Positions 25,442-34,149 of a DNA stretch of 64,000 nt are shown in pieces; the first letter of the stretch is position 1, and each line of letters begins with the position of its first letter. The stretch covers positions 1-64,000 of the forward strand of contig JAYRYA010000016.1 of NCBI GenBank assembly GCA_041917255.1, given 5' to 3'. The notes under the pieces are model-generated. The model searched no databases. It was given only the letters and a program-made list of their open reading frames with translations, and was not told where the DNA came from. The stretch is from Zoogloea sp041917255. GTDB lineage: Bacteria > Pseudomonadota > Gammaproteobacteria > Burkholderiales > Rhodocyclaceae. The position numbers were made by a program, and so were the translations under genes.

Positions 25442-26170
25442 ATGCGACACGACTCGCCCACCTTTAGCCCTCTGTATCGTCAGATTAAAAATCTGATGCT
25501 TAACGCTTTGGAGTCCGGCGAATGGCGCCCGGGGCAGGCGATCCCCAGCGAGCAGGAGCTCGCCAGCCGCTTTAGCGTCAGTCAGGGGACGGTGCGCAAA
25601 GCCATCGATGAAATGGCGGCCGAAAACCTGTTGATCCGCAAGCAGGGCAAGGGTACCTACGTCGCTTCCCATAATGATCCACGTGCGCTGTTCCGCTTTC
25701 TTCGGCTTGTGCCGATGGATGGCGATCTCTCGCATCCGCAAAGCGTACCCCTTGATTGCTGGAAGGCCAAGGCCGGCAACGAAGCGGCGCGGATGCTCGG
25801 AATCGAACTCGGTGCGCCAGTCACCATTCTGCGCCGCCTTCTCCGCTTTGCCGGCAAGCCCGTGGTAGTGGATGAGATCTATCTTCCCGGCGAGATCTTT
25901 CAGGGTTTGACAATGGAAGTTCTGCAGGGTGCGCACGGCTCGCTCTACAGTCTTTTTGAAAACCGGTTTGGTGTGCGGATGATTCGCGCCGAAGAGCGCA
26001 TTCGCGCAGTTGCGGCTGACCGGATGACCAGTGAGACGCTGAATGTCGCTGAGGGGATGCCGCTGCTGTCGGTGGAGCGGGTGACTTACACTTACGGCGA
26101 TCGACCCGTTGAATGGCGTCGGGGGCTTTATCTGACGGCGGATCATTATTATCTTAACGAGTTGAATTGA
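25442..26170 (+). CDS. GntR-family (HutC/UTRA-type) transcriptional regulator
   Basis: 242 residues from ATG 25442 (MRHDSPTFSPLYRQIKN); an ATG six codons upstream is in frame. The N-terminal winged helix is typical GntR: QIKNLMLNALESGEW, PSEQELASRFSVSQGTVRKA, LIRKQGKGTYV. The C-terminal part is a UTRA ligand-binding domain (VTILRRLLRFAGKPVVVDEIYLPGE, EERIRAVAADRMTSETLNV). It lies between divergent mdh and the sdhCDAB operon, so a small-molecule signal tied to the TCA cycle is likely. The 21-bp palindrome upstream is the obvious binding site and would also give autoregulation. Ligand unknown. Confidence 0.88.
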   Translation: MRHDSPTFSPLYRQIKNLMLNALESGEWRPGQAIPSEQELASRFSVSQGTVRKAIDEMAAENLLIRKQGKGTYVASHNDPRALFRFLRLVPMDGDLSHPQSVPLDCWKAKAGNEAARMLGIELGAPVTILRRLLRFAGKPVVVDEIYLPGEIFQGLTMEVLQGAHGSLYSLFENRFGVRMIRAEERIRAVAADRMTSETLNVAEGMPLLSVERVTYTYGDRPVEWRRGLYLTADHYYLNELN

Positions 26171-26205
26171 CTGTTTTGAATTGACGGGATCGCCCGGCCT
26201 GTCAG

Positions 26206-26232
26206 TTGATGGTAAGGGTATATACTTATAAT
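26206..26232 (+). promoter_or_regulatory. Candidate sdh operon promoter
   Basis: TTGATG (26206-26211) and a consensus TATAAT (26227-26232) with a short 15-bp spacer, about 55 nt before sdhC. The neighbouring AT-rich stretch includes the palindrome GTATATAC. The -10 is convincing; the -35 is less so. Confidence 0.5.
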
Positions 26233-26288
26233 TTTGTTTGTGTGGGAAATGAGCGACCTGCGAGTTGCTATTGTTAGAGGGAAATCTT

Positions 26289-26678
26289 ATGACAGAGGTG
26301 ATTTTGAAGAAACAGCGCCCGAAGCATCTGGCGCTGAACGAGATCAGGCTCCCGCTTGCTGGGAAGGTCTCGATTCTGCATCGGGTGAGCGGCGCTGGTC
26401 TGTTCCTCATGCTGCCGGTGCTGCTCGCGCTGTTCGGCGCCAGTGTAGGTTCTCCCGAATCCTATGCTGACTTCGCCAAGATTGTTGGCAATCCTTTTGT
26501 CAAGCTGATTCTGAGTGGCCTGGTGTGGGCGTACCTGCACCACTTTTGTGCGGGTATTCGTTTTCTTCTGCTTGATGTGCATGTCGGCGTCGATAAGGAA
26601 TCCTCGGTCAAGAGCGCCCGCATGGTGCTGATCGTCAGTCTCGTTCTCACTGCTCTTCTGGTGGCCAAACTATGGTAA
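26289..26678 (+). CDS. sdhC: Succinate dehydrogenase cytochrome b556 subunit
   Basis: 129 residues from ATG 26289 (MTEVILKKQRPKHL). An in-frame ATG eight codons earlier lacks the GAGGGA site seen here. Membrane anchor of complex II with three helices. The quinone-site Ser and Arg are in KVSILHRVSG, and the haem-ligand His region is YLHHFCAGIRFLLLD. It overlaps sdhD by seven bases. First gene of sdhCDABE. Confidence 0.95.
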   Translation: MTEVILKKQRPKHLALNEIRLPLAGKVSILHRVSGAGLFLMLPVLLALFGASVGSPESYADFAKIVGNPFVKLILSGLVWAYLHHFCAGIRFLLLDVHVGVDKESSVKSARMVLIVSLVLTALLVAKLW

Positions 26679-27019
26679 AGCCCGTCATCGTTGGTGCTCA
26701 CTACGGTTTCCGCGACTGGCTCGCCCAGCGAGTCACGGCTGTTGTGATGGCACTCTATACCCTCGTTTTCGCCTTCTGCGTTCTGACCATGCCTGATGCC
26801 TCTTACGAGAGCTGGCGCGGCGTCTTTAGTGGCGGCTTCATGAAGTTCGCGACTTTCCTGTTCTTCATGTCGCTGTTCTTCCACGCCTGGATCGGCGTGC
26901 GTGACATCTTCATGGATTACATCAAGCCGACTGGTGTTCGTCTGGTTCTGCATTCGATCGTTGCCCTCGCGCTCATCGGCTACGCCGGCTGGGCTGCTCA
27001 GATTCTCTGGAGGCTGTAA
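26672..27019 (+). CDS. sdhD: Succinate dehydrogenase hydrophobic membrane anchor
   Basis: 115 residues, three membrane helices. HYGFRDWLAQRVTAV at the start and FFHAWIGVRDIFMDYIKPTG (haem His and quinone-site Tyr) are typical SdhD. It starts inside the last codons of sdhC (seven-base overlap) and is followed directly by sdhA. Confidence 0.95.
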   Translation: MVKPVIVGAHYGFRDWLAQRVTAVVMALYTLVFAFCVLTMPDASYESWRGVFSGGFMKFATFLFFMSLFFHAWIGVRDIFMDYIKPTGVRLVLHSIVALALIGYAGWAAQILWRL

Positions 27020-28813
27020 GTGAAAGTCGCTAAGCATACTTTTGACGCGGTTATCGTCGGTGCCGGTGGCGCCGGCCTGCGGGCGGCGCTGCAGCTCTCC
27101 GAGGCCGGCATGAAGACGGCCGTCCTGACCAAGGTTTTCCCGACCCGTTCGCACACCGTTGCGGCGCAGGGCGGCGTTGCCGCCTCCCTGGGTAACTCGA
27201 CCGAAGACAACTGGCACTGGCACATGTACGACACCGTCAAGGGGTCCGACTGGCTGGGCGATCAGGATGCGATCGAGTTCATGGTCAAGAAGGCCAACGA
27301 AGTCGTTGTCGAGCTCGAGCACTACGGCATGCCCTTCGACCGTACCGATAACGGCAAGATCTACCAGCGCCCGTTTGGCGGTCACTCGCAGAATTACGGC
27401 CAGACCCCAGTGTCCCGTTCCTGTGCAGCGGCTGACCGCACCGGTCACGCGATGCTGCACGCCCTCTACCAACGCAACGTGCGCGCCAACACTCAGTTCT
27501 TCGTCGAATGGATGGCGATGGACCTGATCCGCAATGCGGACGGCGATGTGCTGGGTGTGACCGCCATGGAAATGGAAACCGGTGAGGTTTCGATCTTCCA
27601 CGCCAAGGCGACCATCTTCGCCACCGGCGGCGCGGGCCGCATCTATTACAGCTCCACCAACGCCTTCATCAACACCGGCGACGGTGTCGGCATGGCTGCA
27701 CGTGCAGGCATTCCGCTTGAAGACATGGAGTTCTGGCAATTCCACCCCACCGGTGTGGCTGGCGCGGGCGTGCTGATCACCGAAGGTGTGCGCGGTGAAG
27801 GCGGTATCCTGCGTAACGCCTCCGGCGAGCGTTTCATGGAGCGTTATGCTCCGAACCTGAAGGATCTCGCGTCGCGTGACGTGGTGTCGCGTTCGATGGT
27901 CACCGAGATCAATGAAGGTCGCGGCTGTGGTTCCGAAAAGGATCACGTGCTGCTCGACATCACCCACCTGTCTCCCGAGACCATCCTGAAGCGCCTGCCC
28001 GGCATTCGTGAAATCTCGATCCAGTTTGCCGGTGTCGATCCGATCAAGGCGCCGATCCCGGTCGTGCCGACCTGTCACTATCAGATGGGCGGTATTCCGA
28101 CCAACTACAAGGGTCAGGTCATCGTGCCGAAGGACGGCAACCCGAACGTCCCGGTTTCCGGTTTTTACGCCGCCGGCGAATGCGCCTGTGCGTCGGTGCA
28201 CGGTGCCAACCGCCTCGGCACCAACTCGCTGCTTGACCTGCTGGTGTTCGGCAAGTCGGCAGGTGAAACCGTCGTCTCCGACTTCAAGTCTGGCCAGCTC
28301 ACGCTCAAGCCGCTGCCTGACGACGCCGCGGACGTTTCCCTGGCCCGTATCGCCCGCCTCGAAACCCAGACCAACGGCGTTGAAGTGAATGACGTGCGTC
28401 TGGACATGCAGCGCACGATGCAGAAGCACGCCGGCGTGTTCCGCTTTGCCGACATGCTCAAGGAAGGCGTAACCAAGATCCTCGAAGTGTCCGAGCGCGC
28501 CAAGCACACCCAGATCAAGGACAAGTCCAAGGTCTGGAACACCGCCCGCACCGAGGCCCTTGAACTCGACAACCTGATCGAAGTCGCCAAGGCGACCATG
28601 ATCTCTGCCGAGGCCCGCAAGGAGTCCCGTGGCGCCCATGTGCGTGACGATGCGATCGATTGCGCCGAGACCCCCAACGGCCGTGACGACAAGAACTGGC
28701 TCAAGCACACGCTGTGGTATAGCGAGGGCAACCGCCTCGACTACAAGCCGGTCAACCTTCAGCCGATGTCTGCCGACGTCGAGCCGATCGCGCTGGCCAA
28801 GCGTACCTACTGA
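27020..28813 (+). CDS. sdhA: Succinate dehydrogenase flavoprotein subunit
   Basis: 597 residues. Starts with GTG at 27020, immediately after the sdhD stop; a GGAGG site lies inside the sdhD 3' end at 27009-27013. SdhA oxidises succinate to fumarate with covalent FAD. Visible: dinucleotide fold VIVGAGGAGLRAAL, FAD-linking His in FPTRSHTVAAQGG, GGHSQNYGQ, ATGGAGRIYYSSTNA, the catalytic region GEGGILRNASGERFMERY, and HGANRLGTNSLLDLLVFG. Confidence 0.97.
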   Translation: MKVAKHTFDAVIVGAGGAGLRAALQLSEAGMKTAVLTKVFPTRSHTVAAQGGVAASLGNSTEDNWHWHMYDTVKGSDWLGDQDAIEFMVKKANEVVVELEHYGMPFDRTDNGKIYQRPFGGHSQNYGQTPVSRSCAAADRTGHAMLHALYQRNVRANTQFFVEWMAMDLIRNADGDVLGVTAMEMETGEVSIFHAKATIFATGGAGRIYYSSTNAFINTGDGVGMAARAGIPLEDMEFWQFHPTGVAGAGVLITEGVRGEGGILRNASGERFMERYAPNLKDLASRDVVSRSMVTEINEGRGCGSEKDHVLLDITHLSPETILKRLPGIREISIQFAGVDPIKAPIPVVPTCHYQMGGIPTNYKGQVIVPKDGNPNVPVSGFYAAGECACASVHGANRLGTNSLLDLLVFGKSAGETVVSDFKSGQLTLKPLPDDAADVSLARIARLETQTNGVEVNDVRLDMQRTMQKHAGVFRFADMLKEGVTKILEVSERAKHTQIKDKSKVWNTARTEALELDNLIEVAKATMISAEARKESRGAHVRDDAIDCAETPNGRDDKNWLKHTLWYSEGNRLDYKPVNLQPMSADVEPIALAKRTY

Positions 28814-28832
28814 GCGTTCCGGAGAATAGAAG

Positions 28833-29546
28833 ATGAGCAGCAAGAGAACCGTACAGTTCAAGATCTACCGCTACAATCCGGACAAGGACGACAAGCCGTA
28901 CATGCAGGACATTTCTGTCGAACTCGAAGAGTCCGACAAGAAGCTCCTCGACGCGCTGGTTCGCCTGAAGGCCAAGGATGACACCCTGTCGTTCCGCCGC
29001 TCCTGCCGCGAAGGTGTGTGTGGTTCTGACGCCATGAACATCAATGGCAAGAATGGTCTGGCCTGCCTGACCAGCATTGACGAACTGGCCCAGCCGATCA
29101 CCATCCGTCCGCTGCCCGGCCTGCCGGTCATCCGTGACGTGATCGTCGATATGACCCAGTTCTTCAAGCAATATCACTCGATCAAGCCCTACCTGATCAA
29201 CAACGAGCCGGCTCCGGAGCGTGAACGCCTCCAGACCCCGGAAGATCGGGAAGAGCTCAATGGTCTCTACGAGTGCATCCTCTGCGCGTGCTGCTCCACG
29301 AGCTGCCCCTCGTTCTGGTGGAACCCGGACAAGTTCGTTGGTCCGGCCGGCCTGCTGGCGGCTTATCGCTTCCTCGCCGACACCCGCGACCAGGCAACCA
29401 GTGAGCGCCTCGACAATCTGGAAGATCCTTACCGTCTCTTCCGGTGTCACTCCATCATGAACTGCGTCGATGTCTGTCCGAAGGGTCTCAACCCGACGAA
29501 GGCCATCGGCAAGATCAAAGATATGATGGTCCGTCGCGCGGTATGA
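28833..29546 (+). CDS. sdhB: Succinate dehydrogenase iron-sulfur subunit
   Basis: 237 residues. Carries electrons from SdhA to quinone. The [2Fe-2S] site is RRSCREGVCGSDAMNI with a further Cys in GLACLTS. The [4Fe-4S] and [3Fe-4S] ligands are in CILCACCSTSCPSFWWNPDK and CHSIMNCVDVCPKGLNPTKA. It ends with an ATGA overlap onto sdhE. Confidence 0.97.
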   Translation: MSSKRTVQFKIYRYNPDKDDKPYMQDISVELEESDKKLLDALVRLKAKDDTLSFRRSCREGVCGSDAMNINGKNGLACLTSIDELAQPITIRPLPGLPVIRDVIVDMTQFFKQYHSIKPYLINNEPAPERERLQTPEDREELNGLYECILCACCSTSCPSFWWNPDKFVGPAGLLAAYRFLADTRDQATSERLDNLEDPYRLFRCHSIMNCVDVCPKGLNPTKAIGKIKDMMVRRAV

Positions 29547-29779
29547 CGCTCAATCGGGGGCGCGTGCGCTGGCAGTGCCGTCGGGCTCTTCTTGAGCTTG
29601 ATCTGGTGTTCACGCGCTTCCTTGAAAGGCACTTTGATCGTCTGACCGACGATCAGCTGGCGGATCTTGATGATCTTCTGCTCGTCGAAGACCATGACCT
29701 GTGGGCCATGGTCAACGGCAGCAAGCCGATCACAAACGACCGCTGGAAGGAAATGATGGATCTGCTCCGGGCCGGCTGA
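29543..29779 (+). CDS. sdhE: FAD assembly factor SdhE
   Basis: 78 residues starting MTLNRGRVRWQCRRALLELD. SdhE helps covalent FAD attachment to SdhA. Its ATG overlaps the sdhB TGA, coupling it to the complex it matures. The family hallmark RGxxE reads RALLE here (R14-A15-L16-L17-E18): the Arg and Glu are kept and the Gly is Ala. The C-terminal DLWAMVNGSKPITNDRW is family-like. Confidence 0.9.
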   Translation: MTLNRGRVRWQCRRALLELDLVFTRFLERHFDRLTDDQLADLDDLLLVEDHDLWAMVNGSKPITNDRWKEMMDLLRAG

Positions 29780-29836
29780 CGGGGCAGGACATCGCTAGGG
29801 AGTTGTCGAGTTTCAACAGGGAAAAGGGACCAAAAT

Positions 29837-31132
29837 ATGACCACGCAACGTACTGCTACACTGACCGTAGATGGCAAGGCCGTAGAGTTTCCGATCATGT
29901 CGGGGACGCATGGCAATGATGTGATCGATATCCGCACCCTCGGCGGAAAGACCGGGTACTTCACGTACGACTCCGGTTTCCTGTCCACGGCCAGCTGCCA
30001 GTCCAAGGTCACCTACATCGACGGTGACAAGGGCGAACTGCTGTACCGCGGCTACCCGATCGAGCAACTGGCCGACAACTGCAATTTCCTCGAAGTCACC
30101 TACCTGTTGAAGAACGGCGAGCTGCCCAATGCCGCTCAAAAGTCCGACTTCGAGAGCACCATCAAGAAGCACACGATGGTTCACGAGCAGCTGTCCAAGT
30201 TCTACTCCGGCTTCCGCCGTGACGCCCACCCGATGGCCGTCATGACCGGCGTCGTCGGTGCGCTGTCGGCCTTCTACCACGATGCCATGGATTTCGCTGA
30301 CGCCGAGCACCGCAACGTCAGCTTCAACCGCCTCGTGGCCAAGATGCCGACCATCGTTGCGATGGCCTACAAGTACAACACCGGCATGCCGTTCATGTAT
30401 CCGGACAACGAGCTGGATTACACCGCGAACTTCATGCGCATGATGTTCGGCAACCCCTGCGAAAAGTACGTGCCGAACCCGGTGCTCGTCCGCGCCCTGG
30501 ACGTGATCTTCACGCTGCACGCCGATCACGAGCAGAACGCTTCCACCTCGACGGTCCGTCTGGCGGGTTCCTCGGGTGCCAACCCGTTCGCCTGTATCGC
30601 TGCCGGTATCGCCTGCCTTTGGGGCCCGGCTCACGGCGGTGCGAACGAAGCCTGTCTGAACATGCTGGAACAGATCGGCGACGTGTCCCGTGTCGGCGAG
30701 TACATTGCCCGCGCCAAGGACAAGAACGACAGCTTCAAGCTGATGGGCTTTGGTCACCGTGTCTACAAGAACTTCGACCCGCGTGCCAAGCTCATGCGTA
30801 AGGTCTGCCATGAAGTGCTGGGCGAACTGGGTCTCGAGAACGATCGCCTGTTCAAGCTGGCGATGGAACTCGAAAAGATCGCTTTGGAAGATCAGTACTT
30901 CGTCGAGAAGAAGCTCTACCCGAACGTGGACTTCTACTCCGGCATCGTCCAGAAGGCGCTCGGCATCCCGACCGACATGTTCACCTGCATCTTCGCCCTG
31001 GCCCGCACCGTCGGCTGGATGACCCAGTGGGAAGAAATGATCACCGATCCGGAATACAAGATCGGTCGTCCGCGTCAGCTGTACATCGGCGCCGCTCGTC
31101 GCGACGTCGTTCCGCTGGCTCAACGCGGCTAA
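29837..31132 (+). CDS. gltA: Citrate synthase (type II, hexameric form)
   Basis: 431 residues. Condenses acetyl-CoA and oxaloacetate. Active-site residues are in HADHEQNASTSTVR and WGPAHGGANEACL (histidines) and KLYPNVDFYSGIV (Asp). The N-terminal beta domain (about 1-60), typical of the NADH-sensitive Gram-negative type, is present. Located 57 nt after sdhE in the TCA block, with a hairpin terminator behind it. Confidence 0.97.
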   Translation: MTTQRTATLTVDGKAVEFPIMSGTHGNDVIDIRTLGGKTGYFTYDSGFLSTASCQSKVTYIDGDKGELLYRGYPIEQLADNCNFLEVTYLLKNGELPNAAQKSDFESTIKKHTMVHEQLSKFYSGFRRDAHPMAVMTGVVGALSAFYHDAMDFADAEHRNVSFNRLVAKMPTIVAMAYKYNTGMPFMYPDNELDYTANFMRMMFGNPCEKYVPNPVLVRALDVIFTLHADHEQNASTSTVRLAGSSGANPFACIAAGIACLWGPAHGGANEACLNMLEQIGDVSRVGEYIARAKDKNDSFKLMGFGHRVYKNFDPRAKLMRKVCHEVLGELGLENDRLFKLAMELEKIALEDQYFVEKKLYPNVDFYSGIVQKALGIPTDMFTCIFALARTVGWMTQWEEMITDPEYKIGRPRQLYIGAARRDVVPLAQRG

Positions 31133-31163
31133 GCAATACGGAGGGGGAGGGGGAAACAGGGGA

Positions 31164-31206
31164 AACGAACGCGGGATGGTCGATCATTGGACCATCCCGC
31201 TTCGTT
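31164..31206 (+). terminator. Probable rho-independent terminator after gltA
   Basis: GCGGGATGGTC and GACCATCCCGC form an 11-bp perfect stem, extended outward by AACGA/TCGTT-type pairing, followed by a short T-rich tail. It lies between gltA and sucA, so sucA probably has its own start site. Confidence 0.7.
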
Positions 31207-31287
31207 TGTCCATAAGAACACAGAATCAGGGATTTCTCCCCACCGCATAAACACTCAGAAGACAAGACACAAGCCTGGTGGTCGCCC

Positions 31288-34113
31288 ATGATGAAACAGC
31301 TTTTTCAGAGCTCCCAACTGTTCGGCAGCAACGCGCCGTTCATCGAGGAACTTTACGAGAACTATCTCGACAATCCGGATTCCGTCTCCGATGAATGGCG
31401 GAGCTACTTCGACGCGCTGCAGAACACGCCGGGCAACGGCCGTGATGTAGCCCATTACCCGATCATCAACGCCTTCGCCGACATGGCGAAGCGCGGCCCG
31501 GTGCGCACCGTGGTGGCCAGCGGTGCCGACCAGAAGCAGGTCAGCGTACTGCAGCTGATCAACGCCCACCGTTTCCTCGGCACCCGCTGGGCGCAACTCG
31601 ATCCGCTCAAGCGCACCGAGCGTCCCGAGATCCACGAACTCGAGCTGTCGCACTATGGCTTCACCGAGGCGGATCTCAACGAGACTTTCAATACCGGCTC
31701 TTTCCATGGCCTTCCTGGCGACCGCGCGACCCTGCGCGAGATCCTCGATGCCGTGCGTCAGACCTACTGCGGCTCCATCGGCGCCGAGTACATGTACATG
31801 ACCGACATCGGTGAGAAGCGCTGGATCCAGGCGCGTCTCGAGCCGACCCGCGGCCGTCCGACCTTCGACAATCAGAAGCAGCGTCGCATCCTCGAGCGCC
31901 TGACCGCCGCCGAGACCATGGAGCGTTACCTGCACACCAAGTACGTCGGTCAGAAGCGTTTCTCGCTGGAAGGTGGTGAGAGCACCATCGTCGCGATGGA
32001 CGAACTGATTCGTGTCGCGGGTAGCAAGGGCGTCCAGGAAATCGTGATCGGCATGGCCCACCGTGGGCGCCTCAACGTGCTGGTGAACACCCTCGGCAAG
32101 TCGCCGAGCATGCTGTTCTCCGAGTTTGAAGGCAAGGCTGCCTCCGATCTTTCCGCTGGTGACGTGAAGTACCACATGGGCTTCTCGAGCGACGTGATGA
32201 CCGCCGGTGGCCCGGTGCATCTCACACTGGCGTTCAACCCCTCCCACCTGGAAATCGTCAATCCGGTGGTCGAAGGCTCGGTGTATGCCCGTCAGACCCG
32301 TCGCGGCGAGAACGGCAAGTCCGAAGTCGTTCCCGTGATCATCCATGGTGATGCGGCTGTCGCCGGCCAGGGCGTCAACCAGGAAATGCTCAATTTCGCG
32401 CAGACCCGCGGTTACGGTACAGGCGGTACGATCCACATCGTGGTGAATAACCAGATCGGTTTCACTACCTCGGATCCGCGCGACTACCGTTCTTCCCTGT
32501 ACTGCACGGACATCTTCAAGATGTCCGAAGCGCCGATCTTCCACGTCAATGGGGACGATCCGGAGGCGGTCGCGTTTGTCATGGGTCTGGCTGTCGAATA
32601 CCGGCAGGAATTCAAGAAGGACGTGGTTGTCGACATCGTCTGCTATCGCAAGCTCGGTCACAACGAAGCCGACGAGCCGATGGTGACCCAGCCGCTGATG
32701 TACAAGAAGATCGCCAAGCACCCCGGCACCCGCAAGCTGTATGCGGAAAGGCTGGTTGCCCAGGGCGTCTGCCAGGCCGACGAGCCGGAACAGTTCATCA
32801 AGGATTACCGCGCAGCCCTCGACAAGGGCGAGCTGCTGGCCAATCCGGTGCTGTCCGACTTCAAGCGCCAGTTCTCCCAGGACTGGGGCCCGTACGCCAA
32901 CAAGAAGTACACCGACAAGTGCGACACCAAGGTGCCGATGGCGGAACTCAAGCGCCTCTCCAAGGCCCTGACGACCACCCCAGAAGGCTTCGTGCTGCAC
33001 CCCCGTGTCCAGAAGATCATCGACGATCGCAAGGCGATGGGCGAAGGCAAGCTGGCCCTCGACTGGGGCATGGGCGAAAACCTCGCCTACGCCAGCCTGG
33101 TGGTCCAGGGCTTCGGCATCCGCATCTCGGGCGAAGACGTCGGCCGTGGCACCTTCTTCCACCGCCATGCTGCGCTGCACGATCAGAACCGTGACCAGTG
33201 GCACGATGGCACCTTCTACCCGCTGCAGAACATTCGCGACGGTCAGGCCCCGTTCTACTGCTACGACTCCGTGCTGTCCGAAGAGGCCGTGCTGGCCTTT
33301 GAATACGGCTACGCGTCTGCCGAGCCGAACCAGCTCGTGATCTGGGAAGCCCAGTTCGGTGACTTCGCCAACGGCGCCCAGGTGGTGATGGACCAGTTCA
33401 TCAGCTCCGGTGAAGCCAAGTGGGGCCGTCAGTGTGGTCTCGTGATGATGCTGCCGCACGGCTACGAAGGCCAGGGCCCCGAGCACTCTTCCGCCCGTAT
33501 CGAGCGCTACATGCAGCTGTGTGCCGAGATGAACATGGAAGTGTGCATCCCGTCCGGTCCGTCGCAGATCTTCCACCTGCTGCGTCGCCAGGCGCTGCGC
33601 AAGCTGCGCAAGCCGCTGGTGATCATCACGCCCAAGTCGCTGCTGCGCCACAAGGATGCGATCTCTTCGCTGGAGGAGCTCTCCAAGGGCACTTTCCAGA
33701 CCGTCATCGGCGAAGTCGACGATCTCGACGCCAAGAAGGTCAAGCGTGTCCTGCTGTGCTCCGGCAAGATCTACTACGAACTGCTGGCTCATCGCCGTGC
33801 CCAGGGCATTGACGACATCGCCATCGTGCGCATGGAACAGCTCTATCCGTTCCCGGCCGAGGCCTTCGCGGCCGAGGTTAACAAGTACCCGAACGCCAAG
33901 GAAGTGGTGTGGGTGCAGGAAGAGCCGCGCAACCAGGGTGTCTGGTACTGGCTGGCCTCGCGCCACCATCTGGACAGCAACCTCGGTGAAGACCACAAGT
34001 TCCTGCTTGTGGCCCGTCCCGCGGCGGCTTCGCCGGCTGTCGGCTACTACGCCAAGCACAACGCGCAACAAAAGGCTGTCATCGAAAATGCTTTCGGCGA
34101 AATCAAGTCCTGA
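31288..34113 (+). CDS. sucA: 2-oxoglutarate dehydrogenase E1 component
   Basis: 941 residues. Thiamine-diphosphate enzyme that decarboxylates 2-oxoglutarate and passes succinyl to the E2 lipoyl group. Visible: N-terminal E2-binding segment (NAPFIEELYENYLDNPDSVS), RFSLEGGESTIVAMDEL, GMAHRGRLNVLVN, FHVNGDDPEAV and YRKLGHNEADEP (cofactor region), and the transketolase-like C-terminal half with RGTFFHRHA and PHGYEGQGPEHSSARIER. Followed 36 nt later by odhB. Full length. Confidence 0.97.
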   Translation: MMKQLFQSSQLFGSNAPFIEELYENYLDNPDSVSDEWRSYFDALQNTPGNGRDVAHYPIINAFADMAKRGPVRTVVASGADQKQVSVLQLINAHRFLGTRWAQLDPLKRTERPEIHELELSHYGFTEADLNETFNTGSFHGLPGDRATLREILDAVRQTYCGSIGAEYMYMTDIGEKRWIQARLEPTRGRPTFDNQKQRRILERLTAAETMERYLHTKYVGQKRFSLEGGESTIVAMDELIRVAGSKGVQEIVIGMAHRGRLNVLVNTLGKSPSMLFSEFEGKAASDLSAGDVKYHMGFSSDVMTAGGPVHLTLAFNPSHLEIVNPVVEGSVYARQTRRGENGKSEVVPVIIHGDAAVAGQGVNQEMLNFAQTRGYGTGGTIHIVVNNQIGFTTSDPRDYRSSLYCTDIFKMSEAPIFHVNGDDPEAVAFVMGLAVEYRQEFKKDVVVDIVCYRKLGHNEADEPMVTQPLMYKKIAKHPGTRKLYAERLVAQGVCQADEPEQFIKDYRAALDKGELLANPVLSDFKRQFSQDWGPYANKKYTDKCDTKVPMAELKRLSKALTTTPEGFVLHPRVQKIIDDRKAMGEGKLALDWGMGENLAYASLVVQGFGIRISGEDVGRGTFFHRHAALHDQNRDQWHDGTFYPLQNIRDGQAPFYCYDSVLSEEAVLAFEYGYASAEPNQLVIWEAQFGDFANGAQVVMDQFISSGEAKWGRQCGLVMMLPHGYEGQGPEHSSARIERYMQLCAEMNMEVCIPSGPSQIFHLLRRQALRKLRKPLVIITPKSLLRHKDAISSLEELSKGTFQTVIGEVDDLDAKKVKRVLLCSGKIYYELLAHRRAQGIDDIAIVRMEQLYPFPAEAFAAEVNKYPNAKEVVWVQEEPRNQGVWYWLASRHHLDSNLGEDHKFLLVARPAAASPAVGYYAKHNAQQKAVIENAFGEIKS

Positions 34114-34149
34114 TGCCATTCACGCCGAACTGAACACAAGGGAGAAAAC

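Noticed and set aside
26462..28861. 799-codon minus-strand frame across sdhCDA
   Set aside because: Antisense shadow of sdhA and sdhD, which are complete and convincing. The same holds for the long minus-strand frames opposite sucA, odhB/lpdA and zapE-dinG.
31255..34119. 954-codon minus-strand frame opposite sucA
   Set aside because: Codon-aligned shadow of a strongly biased gene; no domains.
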